Part shown: positions 44,617 to 50,866 of the stretch, one piece after another | How positions within the stretch are numbered: the first letter of the stretch is position 1 | How the letters are laid out: each line of letters opens with the position of its first letter | Assembly (NCBI GenBank): GCA_913061315.1 | Contig: CAJXUC010000024.1 | Span: 1-50,866, forward strand | From: an uncultured Gammaproteobacteria bacterium | GTDB lineage: Bacteria; Pseudomonadota; Gammaproteobacteria; GCA-001735895 | Direction of reading: 5' to 3' | Length of the DNA stretch: 50,866 bases | The notes under the pieces: model-generated | Told to the model about the DNA's origin: nothing | The model's database searches: none | Seen by the model: only the letters and a program-made list of their open reading frames with translations | Translations under genes and position numbers: made by a program

Positions 44617-46083
44617 TCAAAGCATTTCTTTAATTAGCGCTGCTAACAGCTTAATACCTGATTCGATACGATTAGATGCAATTGATGAGTAGCCCAAACG
44701 GAAAAAGTTTTGCGGCGGATTATCCTCCATAAACCAAATATCGCCCGACTCAATCAATATACTAACTTCACGTGCGCGTTTTTTAAGCTCTCTTGTGTCT
44801 ACCTGTGGAGGCAATTCTACCCAGTAAGATGTCCCACCAAAAGAAGGCTTGCGAGTTGATTCAGGCAGGTATTTATTGAGCGCATCACCCATGACCTGCC
44901 AGCGCTCTCGGTAAGTTTCACTCAGGCGATGAATTAACGAGTCATGATGGCCCATCGATAAAAACAGCGCCACTAAACGCTGATTATTCGTTGCTGGATG
45001 GCGAATCATCAGCCGACGAAGCGCCCTCGCTTCAGCAATGAGCTCTTTTGATGCAATCATGTAACCAATGCGCAACCCTGGAGCCAATGTCTTTGACAAA
45101 CTACCGATATAAATCACACGATTGTGTTTATCAAGGCTTTTGAGCGCTGGCGTAGGTTCGCCCACAAAGTTGATCTCACTCTCATAGTCGTCTTCGATGA
45201 TCAAAAAATCATGTTTTTCAGCGTCATCAAGGAGCTGTTTACGCCGAGCTAGCGGCATGGTGCTCGTGGTCGGTGACTGATGACTCGGGGTAACGAAAAC
45301 AAATTCGCAACTATTCATGTCAGGACCGGGCACCACGCCCTCGTTGTCGATAGCCAGCGGTATGACCTGTTCTGACTTGAGCGAAAAAATATTGTGCGCA
45401 TCGGTATAACCCGGATTCTCCATGCCAATACGACTGTCTTTACTAATAAGTAGGTCAGCAAGAATATAAACGGCCTGCTGCGCGCCCATTGTTATCAGTA
45501 TTTCGTCACGTGAAGCCCAAACGCCTCGACGAGGCAATATACGCGCCTGAATTTGTTCAATGAGTAACGGATCGTCAGTATCAATATGATCAGGCGTAAC
45601 GTCTTCAATGTCGCTAACACTTAAAGCCTGCCGACAGCACTCCCGCCAATCCGATACTGGAAATAGTTTAGGATCGAGCTGACCGGATAGAAACGGATAA
45701 CTATAATTTTGCCAATCAGCCGGTTTAACAATATTCTGCTGTTGAGAAGGTCGATATTTGATGTGTTTATTCCAATCGGGTTGAACATCATTCAGTTTTT
45801 CGGATGCCTGATGATGATTCACTCGGCCGCCTAAAAAGGTTTGGTCAATGTAATAGCCACTGCGCTCACGAGATATTAAATACCCCTCGTCGATGAGCTG
45901 CTGATAGGCCAATACCACAGTATTACGGGCGATACCTAAGTGCCGTGCCAATTCACGTGACGAGGGCAATGGTATCTCTAACGGTAACTTTTTATCCAAA
46001 ATAGCCGTGACAATCATTTCGCGCAATTGACGCTGATAACTCATCTTGCGGTTATTCGATAGCTCAAATAAGCTACGCCACAT
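44617..46083 (-). CDS. tauR: MocR-family (GntR/aminotransferase) regulator, TauR-like
   Basis: 488 residues from the ATG at 46083 (MWRSLFELSNN, the usual start of this family); a TTG at 46122 would add 13 residues without a ribosome-binding site. N-terminal GntR winged helix (about 15-80): LPSSRELARHLGIARNTVVL with LIDEGYLISRERSGYYID. C-terminal class I aminotransferase-fold domain with the PLP-lysine motif IGSLSKTLAPGLRIGYM (K331). MocR proteins such as TauR and GabR activate catabolic genes on binding PLP with the amine substrate. It is divergent from tpa and lies between tpa and xsc, so taurine is the probable inducer; the exact ligand is inferred from context. Confidence 0.9.
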   Translation of the reverse strand: MWRSLFELSNNRKMSYQRQLREMIVTAILDKKLPLEIPLPSSRELARHLGIARNTVVLAYQQLIDEGYLISRERSGYYIDQTFLGGRVNHHQASEKLNDVQPDWNKHIKYRPSQQQNIVKPADWQNYSYPFLSGQLDPKLFPVSDWRECCRQALSVSDIEDVTPDHIDTDDPLLIEQIQARILPRRGVWASRDEILITMGAQQAVYILADLLISKDSRIGMENPGYTDAHNIFSLKSEQVIPLAIDNEGVVPGPDMNSCEFVFVTPSHQSPTTSTMPLARRKQLLDDAEKHDFLIIEDDYESEINFVGEPTPALKSLDKHNRVIYIGSLSKTLAPGLRIGYMIASKELIAEARALRRLMIRHPATNNQRLVALFLSMGHHDSLIHRLSETYRERWQVMGDALNKYLPESTRKPSFGGTSYWVELPPQVDTRELKKRAREVSILIESGDIWFMEDNPPQNFFRLGYSSIASNRIESGIKLLAALIKEML

Positions 46084-46168
46084 GATTTTTTCTTGTTGGT
46101 TGTGCTGGTTTTTGACTCTCAATTCAGTAATTATCCGGTTTTAATTAAACGGGTTGGTATCATCAATA

Positions 46169-46187
46169 AATAGGCTCTGGCTCTATT
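46169..46187. promoter_or_regulatory. Inverted/direct repeat in the tauR-tpa divergent promoter region
   Basis: AATAG and CTATT flank a tandem GGCTCT GGCTCT (46173-46184). On the minus strand it contains AGAGCCAGAGCC, sharing AGCCAG with the xsc and oppA upstream sites. It lies about 94 bases upstream of tauR and 165 upstream of tpa. Candidate operator; the remainder of this 263-base intergenic region shows nothing else definite. Confidence 0.4.
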
Positions 46188-46346
46188 GTAACTGCGCGAA
46201 ATCATTTTAGCTTGCAATAAGACGCAAACCATTCATATTTAGTACTAATGTAGCGTTAAATTCTAGAACTGAGTAACAAAATAATCTAGATTAGTTAGCG
46301 CTCATTAAGGCTAACTAAAAAACAATGGAATACGACGGGGAATCCC

Positions 46347-47717
46347 ATGAAACCAAATGAAATTAGTGACATAGTAAACAGCGACAAAAGCCACGTTTGG
46401 CATCATCTTAGCCAGCATAAGCCAATGCAAGAAACTGGCCCAATGATGATAGTTGAAGGTAAGGGAATGCGCGTCAAGGATATCAACGGGCGCGAATATC
46501 TGGATGCCGTCTCTGGTGGCGTATGGACAGTCAACGTTGGATATGGCCGTGAAAGTATTGCCAATGCCGTACGTGATCAATTGACCAAGATGTGTTATTT
46601 CGCAAATTCAGCAGGGAGTATTCCTGGCGCGCAGTTTGCTGAAAAACTAATTAACAAAATGCCGGGGCTGAATCGTGTTTACTATTCAAATTCAGGTTCA
46701 GAAGCCAATGAAAAGGGCTTCAAATTAGTGCGTCAATTATCCCATATGAAAAATGATGGTAAGAAGCATAAAATTATCTACCGTGACCGTGATTATCACG
46801 GCACAACCATTACCGCTTTGTCTGCAACGGGTCAAGCTCAACGTAAAGATCAATATGGTCCTTACACACCTGGATTTGTCGAAATGCCACATTGCCTAGC
46901 TTATCGCTCACCGAATGGTGGTGATTCAGACTTTGGTGTTCAGGCTGCAGGCGAGTTAGAAAAGATAATTTTGCGTGAGGGGCCCGACACGGTTGGTTCT
47001 GTTTGCCTAGAGCCGATTACTGCTGGTGGCGGCGTTATTGTGCCACCTGAAGGCTACTTTGAAACAATTCAAGAAATCTGCACTAAATACGGTGTTCTAA
47101 TCCACATAGATGAAGTGGTTTGTGGCATGGGCCGAACCGGTAAGTGGTTCGGTTATCAACACTTTGGTGTGAAGCCAGATATTGTCACCATGGCCAAAGG
47201 TGTTGCCAGTGGTTACGCCGCTATTTCTGTTACGGCAACAACTGAAGACTTGTTCAAAGAATTCCTGGCTGACCCATCTGACAAAATGGGCTACTTTCGT
47301 GACATCAGCACCTTCGGTGGCTGTACTGCGGGTCCAGCGGCTGCACTAGAAAACATGCGCATCATCGAAGAAGAAAATCTACTCGACAATGTGACAAAAA
47401 TGGGCCATTACACACTGGACCGTCTGCATGAGTTGCAACAAAAGCACCCGATTATTGGTGACGTCCGGGGTAAGGGTTTATTTCTAGGAGCTGACTTAGT
47501 TAAAGATCCTAAGACGCGTGAGCCAGTTGATGAATCGGTCGCAGCTGCAATTGCAGCGGATTGTTTAAAGCAAGGCGTGATGATCGGCAGAACTAATCGG
47601 AGCCTTAACGATTACAACAATACATTGTGTTTGAGTCCCGCTTTAATTTGCACTAAAGACGATATTGATGAAATCATTACCGCTATCGATAACGCGATTA
47701 CTAATTTGCCTAGCTAA
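46347..47717 (+). CDS. tpa: Taurine:pyruvate aminotransferase
   Basis: 456 residues. Class III PLP aminotransferase, moving the amino group of taurine to pyruvate to give sulfoacetaldehyde and alanine. Features: YYSNSGSEANEKGFKLVRQL (122-), IYRDRDYHGTTITALSATGQ, LEPITAGGGVIVPPEGYFET, HIDEVVCGMGRTGKWFGYQH, and the PLP lysine K284 in VTMAKGVASGYAAI. The long matches to Tpa, together with xsc and a TauR-type regulator, distinguish it from other class III enzymes such as GABA or putrescine transaminases. GGGGA lies before the ATG. A strong terminator follows, so it is probably a single-gene transcript divergent from tauR. Confidence 0.95.
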   Translation: MKPNEISDIVNSDKSHVWHHLSQHKPMQETGPMMIVEGKGMRVKDINGREYLDAVSGGVWTVNVGYGRESIANAVRDQLTKMCYFANSAGSIPGAQFAEKLINKMPGLNRVYYSNSGSEANEKGFKLVRQLSHMKNDGKKHKIIYRDRDYHGTTITALSATGQAQRKDQYGPYTPGFVEMPHCLAYRSPNGGDSDFGVQAAGELEKIILREGPDTVGSVCLEPITAGGGVIVPPEGYFETIQEICTKYGVLIHIDEVVCGMGRTGKWFGYQHFGVKPDIVTMAKGVASGYAAISVTATTEDLFKEFLADPSDKMGYFRDISTFGGCTAGPAAALENMRIIEEENLLDNVTKMGHYTLDRLHELQQKHPIIGDVRGKGLFLGADLVKDPKTREPVDESVAAAIAADCLKQGVMIGRTNRSLNDYNNTLCLSPALICTKDDIDEIITAIDNAITNLPS

Positions 47718-47741
47718 ACAGAAAAATATTTTAAAAACGCG

Positions 47742-47770
47742 AAAAAGGCTGGGCTTTCCAGCCTTTTTTT
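47742..47770 (+). terminator. Intrinsic terminator after tpa
   Basis: AAAAAGGCTGG and CCAGCCTTTTTTT form a GC-rich stem around a five-base loop with a seven-T tail, 25 bases past the tpa stop. Confidence 0.92.
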
Positions 47771-47808
47771 GCAGTAGAATAACCTCTCATTTTTTGCAGG
47801 CCTAAGCC

Positions 47809-48573
47809 GTGAATGCAATCGAACTAAACGACCTGAAAATCGGTGACAACATCGAGCTTGATTTTATTATCGAAGAACTGCGTGAGAAAGATTTTCTCAG
47901 CCTTTCAGCAACCAAGGCTATTAATCTACTCAGCGCAATTGCCAAAACAGCCATTGGTGAAGATCCTTCATTTGTCGATAGCTGGAACACCCTCGAAGAA
48001 GATCAATATATGGCTGACGGTGGCCGGTATCGTAAACGCCGTCATGCCGTATTTCAGACCACAAAGCAGTCCCCAAAACCGCAACTAATGCCTTACCAAC
48101 CGCATTACCAAACTGAAGACTATAATCAGTTAAATGGCGGGGTTGAGCGATACTTTGCTCCAATTATGCCCGATCTAATTGAAAGCCCGTCACTGATGGC
48201 TTTACTTGATTTTGGGCAGCAGATATTTAGTCCAATGGCTGGAAGTAACCAATGGCACATTGAATTACATCAATTTCGAATCGAAGCGAGGGATGGTCAA
48301 AAAGGAAATCCAACGCCTGAGGGCGTTCATCGAGATGGTGTCGACTTTGTCATTGTAGTGATGATCAATCGAGTCAATATTGATAGTGGTGCCACCACTA
48401 TTTACAATCTAGACAACGAACTGGTGGGTGAATTCACTTTACTTGATACTTTCGACATGGCGATTGTCAACGATCACAAGGTCTATCACGGTGTCACCCC
48501 CATCACTCAGAAAGTAGCCGCGCAAGAAGCCTACCGAGATGTTCTGGTCATTACCTACAAGAAGACAAGATAA
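47809..48573 (+). CDS. 2-oxoglutarate/Fe(II)-dependent dioxygenase (2OG-Fe_Oxy_2 type)
   Basis: 254 residues from a GTG start preceded by AGG eight bases upstream; no better ATG exists nearby. It belongs to the 2OG-Fe dioxygenase family that includes amino-acid hydroxylases such as isoleucine dioxygenase. Motifs: LMPYQPHYQTEDYNQLNGGV, WHIELHQFRIEA, and the iron-binding HRDGVDF (H-x-D) with the distal His in KVYHGVTPI; the following YRDVLVITYKK holds the Arg that binds 2-oxoglutarate. It is not TauD, which has a different fold signature. It follows tpa but has a terminator between, so a separate transcript. Substrate probably a free amino acid, not proven. Confidence 0.85.
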   Translation: MNAIELNDLKIGDNIELDFIIEELREKDFLSLSATKAINLLSAIAKTAIGEDPSFVDSWNTLEEDQYMADGGRYRKRRHAVFQTTKQSPKPQLMPYQPHYQTEDYNQLNGGVERYFAPIMPDLIESPSLMALLDFGQQIFSPMAGSNQWHIELHQFRIEARDGQKGNPTPEGVHRDGVDFVIVVMINRVNIDSGATTIYNLDNELVGEFTLLDTFDMAIVNDHKVYHGVTPITQKVAAQEAYRDVLVITYKKTR

Positions 48574-48582
48574 GATCTATAA

Positions 48583-48612
48583 AAAAAGCGACCTTAAAAG
48601 CCGCTTTTTACT
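48583..48612 (+). terminator. Intrinsic terminator after the dioxygenase gene
   Basis: AAAAAGCG (48583-48590) pairs with CGCTTTTT (48602-48609) around an 11-base loop, just past the stop codon. Confidence 0.8.
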
Positions 48613-48738
48613 AATGAATTTAGTTTTAACTACTTTATAATGTTTAATATAATATTGTTGGTTCATTAACTAATTTCGCTAAACAGTTTAAGACCCCGTA
48701 CTATTTAAATTTTTAGATTACCGTTAGAGAGGCCAGAA

Positions 48739-50385
48739 GTGGAAAGAGAGTCAATGAGTTTTGATGTGGTCATTATTGGCGCCGGTCCTTCAGGGCTCAC
48801 GGCTGGTATTCGCTTGGCACAACTTGCGAAAGAACAGGCACGTGAGCTCACCATTTGCATCCTTGAGAAGGGTTCTGAGGTTGGTGCGCACATTTTGTCT
48901 GGTGCCGTGCTTGAACCGCGGACCTTAAATGAACTTATTCCCGATTGGAAAGCAAAGGGCGCACCACTCAACACGCCCGTTACGTCGGATGAATTTCGTT
49001 ATCTCACGGCCTCTAGTTCAATTAAAATGCCAACGCCGCCGCAAATGCATAATGACGGTAATTACATTATTAGCCTCGGTAACTTTTGCCGATGGCTTGC
49101 AGAACAAGCAGAAGAGCTAGGGGTAGAAATATTCCCAGGCTTTGCCGCAGCAGAAATCCTTTATGATGACGACGGTGCAGTGCGCGGTGTGGCAACAGGT
49201 GACATGGGTATTGGCAAGGATGGAGAGCCAACCGATAACTTTGAACCCGGCATGGAGTTAATTGGGCGCCAGACAATCTTTGCCGAAGGCTGCCGGGGAT
49301 CACTCTCCGGTGAGTTGATGAAAACTTTTGGTTTGCGTGATGGCGTTGAGCCACAAACTTATGGTATCGGCATCAAAGAATTATGGGAAATACAGCCTGA
49401 AAAACATAGCGAAGGCAGTACTTTGCACACCATCGGCTGGCCTCTCAAGTCAGATACCTACGGTGGGTCATTCCTCTATCATATTGCCGACAACCAGATA
49501 TCAGTTGGCTTTGTTATAGGTCTTGATTATAAAAACCCTTACCTCAGCCCTTTCGAAGAATTTCAGCGCTTCAAGACCCACCCCGCTATTCGAAACCTTT
49601 TTGAAGGTGCCAAACGTATTTCTTATGGTGCAAGAGCAATCTCTGAAGGGGGTTTCCAGTCGATTCCAAAACTAACCTTCCCAGGTGGTATGCTCGTTGG
49701 TGACACCGCAGGCTTCCTCAACGTGCCCAAAATCAAAGGCACACACACCTCAATGAAAAGTGCGATGGTAGCCGCTGAAGCCGTATTTGAATTGTTACCC
49801 GTCGAATATGATGAAACGGCGCCGGGCAACGCACTTGAAGCCACCGCTTACCCTGACCGTTTAAAGAAAACTTGGCTATGGAGCGAACTTTACAAAGTGC
49901 GCAATATTCGTCCAGGATTTAAAAAAGGCCTATGGCTAGGTTTAATTAATGGCGCATTAGAATCATTCATCTTTAAGGGTAAAACCCCTTGGACAATGGG
50001 ACACCATAAGGATCATGAACAAACTGGTCACAAAGATGCCTACCCAAAAATTGATTATCCTAAGCCCGATGGGAAAATTTCATTTGATCGATTGTCTTCA
50101 GTATTTTTATCCAATACCTATCATGAAGAAAATCAGCCTGCACATTTAAAACTACTTCAGGATAGCGTCCCAATCGAGTTGAATTTGGCTGAATATGACG
50201 CGCCAGAGCAGCGTTATTGCCCAGCAGGTGTGTATGAAATCGTTGAAATTGAAAACAAACCACATTTACAAATCAATGCACAAAACTGCGTTCATTGTAA
50301 AACTTGCGACATTAAAGACCCCAGTCAAAACATTCACTGGACCGTACCAGAAGGTGGCGGTGGGCCAAACTATCCCAACATGTAA
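48739..50385 (+). CDS. Electron transfer flavoprotein-ubiquinone oxidoreductase
   Basis: 548 residues, normal length. Inner-membrane flavoprotein with a [4Fe-4S] cluster that takes electrons from ETF (from acyl-CoA and amine dehydrogenases) to ubiquinone. FAD motif VVIIGAGPSGLTAGIRLA (9-26), VGAHILSGAVLEPRTLNELI, and the C-terminal cluster segment with C in YCPAGVYEI and CVHCKTCDIKDPSQNIHW, ending GGGGPNYPNM. The GTG at 48739 is chosen because MERESM matches the conserved N terminus of the family (usually MEREYMEFD) and AGAGG precedes it; an ATG at 48754 is possible. The partner ETF genes etfAB are not in the window. Confidence 0.97.
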   Translation: MERESMSFDVVIIGAGPSGLTAGIRLAQLAKEQARELTICILEKGSEVGAHILSGAVLEPRTLNELIPDWKAKGAPLNTPVTSDEFRYLTASSSIKMPTPPQMHNDGNYIISLGNFCRWLAEQAEELGVEIFPGFAAAEILYDDDGAVRGVATGDMGIGKDGEPTDNFEPGMELIGRQTIFAEGCRGSLSGELMKTFGLRDGVEPQTYGIGIKELWEIQPEKHSEGSTLHTIGWPLKSDTYGGSFLYHIADNQISVGFVIGLDYKNPYLSPFEEFQRFKTHPAIRNLFEGAKRISYGARAISEGGFQSIPKLTFPGGMLVGDTAGFLNVPKIKGTHTSMKSAMVAAEAVFELLPVEYDETAPGNALEATAYPDRLKKTWLWSELYKVRNIRPGFKKGLWLGLINGALESFIFKGKTPWTMGHHKDHEQTGHKDAYPKIDYPKPDGKISFDRLSSVFLSNTYHEENQPAHLKLLQDSVPIELNLAEYDAPEQRYCPAGVYEIVEIENKPHLQINAQNCVHCKTCDIKDPSQNIHWTVPEGGGGPNYPNM

Positions 50386-50415
50386 CATTGAGTAGTAATA
50401 ATTTATTAAACAAAG

Positions 50416-50441
50416 GCATCACCCTCGAGTGGTGCTTTTTT
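50416..50441 (+). terminator. Intrinsic terminator after ETF-QO gene
   Basis: GCATCAC and GTGGTGC form a seven-pair stem with one T-G pair and a six-base loop, followed by six T, 30 bases past the stop. Confidence 0.88.
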
Positions 50442-50736
50442 ATGTCCGTTGGTTTATTCATAAAACTCAAACACGTTTATGCAACCTACTACCGTTTATA
50501 AACATGCAACAATTTTACTTTTGTAATTAAAGGTAGGTTTTTTTAGATCGCTCTAATAATAATTACCACTGTGTGAGGAAACGGTTTAATAAAAATGGTA
50601 CTCATACCCTTATAACGGCTCAATCAAAAATTGGCACAAATCCACACAAAAAAGCACTAAAAAAAACAATCTGCACATATTGAGAGCACATACTGAAGAT
50701 ACACTATAAAAATAACTTGATATTAGGGTCTTAAAG
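50442..50736. other. Intergenic region before the last partial gene
   Basis: 295 AT-rich bases, no gene seen. A perfect 10-bp palindrome GTTTATAAAC lies at 50494-50503. Promoter of the following gene expected here. Confidence 0.4.
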
Positions 50737-50866
50737 TTGAATAAAAATAGCGCCAGTTTTACTGTACTACTCACATTGTTACTTAATTCACCGATTGCGT
50801 TCTCACAAGAGTCTATTTGGCAGAACGTCAATCTGCAGGCTCAATCAAAGGGACAAGCGAGTTTAA
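50737..50866 (+). CDS. Start of a secreted protein of unknown family (cut by window end)
   Basis: 43 codons open to the window end. TTG start with AGGG eight bases upstream; the peptide begins with a basic-hydrophobic signal peptide (NKNSASFTVLLTLLLNSPIA, cleavage probably after AFS) and continues QESIWQNVNLQAQSKGQASL. The mature part is too short to place in a family. The start is provisional because no ATG occurs in this frame. Confidence 0.55.
   Translation, partial: MNKNSASFTVLLTLLLNSPIAFSQESIWQNVNLQAQSKGQASL

Noticed and set aside
46311..46580. 89-residue leftward open frame at the tpa start
   Set aside because: Antisense to the tpa N terminus, no supporting features.
48705..48974. Leftward open frame at the start of the ETF-QO gene
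   Set aside because: Antisense to the conserved FAD-binding region of ETF-QO; shadow frame.
1..50866. CRISPR array, prophage, integron, tRNA or rRNA gene
   Set aside because: No regularly spaced repeats, phage structural genes, integrase or cloverleaf sequences were noticed on reading; a tRNA or Rfam scan was not possible.

Overview
The window reads as one chromosomal contig of a gammaproteobacterium, probably a free-living marine or aquatic aerobic heterotroph. The lspA-fkpB-ispH order at the left end and the bioB-bioF block next to comF are arrangements typical of Gammaproteobacteria. The base composition is AT-leaning by eye (not computed). No rRNA, tRNA, CRISPR array or intact mobile element was seen. 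The first 22 bases are a Nextera transposon adapter tail and not genome, so the contig begins artificially inside lspA.

Layout. 1-6.5 kb: housekeeping genes (lspA end, fkpB, ispH, a two-receiver diguanylate cyclase, bioF, bioB, comF). 6.5-9.7 kb: a FecR-domain secreted protein and a TPR/beta-barrel outer-membrane protein, probably a functional pair. 9.7-11 kb: gene-poor DNA holding the decayed C-terminal part of an IS91-family transposase. 11-17 kb: flavin reductase-like protein, class I fumarase, a two-gene ABC-2 exporter, and a peroxiredoxin-like gene divergent from an AraC regulator. 17-26.4 kb: DadA-like FAD oxidoreductase, LysR regulator, a dipeptide-type ABC importer with a fused double ATPase, and a DUF1285 protein.

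26.4-35.7 kb: a two-subunit NAD-linked formate dehydrogenase (fused NuoE/NuoF-type beta subunit; bis-MGD alpha subunit with a catalytic cysteine), a broken unidentified gene, a long ChrA-family oxyanion transporter, and mobB, mobA, which make the bis-MGD cofactor the dehydrogenase needs. A HisN-type phosphatase follows.

35.8-48.6 kb: taurine catabolism. Taurine:pyruvate aminotransferase (tpa) and sulfoacetaldehyde acetyltransferase (xsc) flank a MocR-type TauR-like regulator. Downstream of xsc lies a complete Opp-type ABC importer (oppABCDF). The hexamer AGCCAG recurs upstream of tpa, xsc and, as a 20-bp-spaced direct repeat, oppA, always on the strand opposite the target gene; I propose it as a candidate operator joining the Opp importer to the taurine regulon. 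The usual taurine importer genes tauABC are absent from the window. A 2-oxoglutarate/Fe(II) dioxygenase follows tpa after a terminator.

48.7-50.9 kb: ETF-ubiquinone oxidoreductase, then the start of a secreted protein cut by the window edge. Together the genes describe a cell that imports peptides and small nitrogenous organics, takes two-carbon units, nitrogen and sulfite from taurine, and passes electrons from formate to NAD and from flavoprotein dehydrogenases to quinone.
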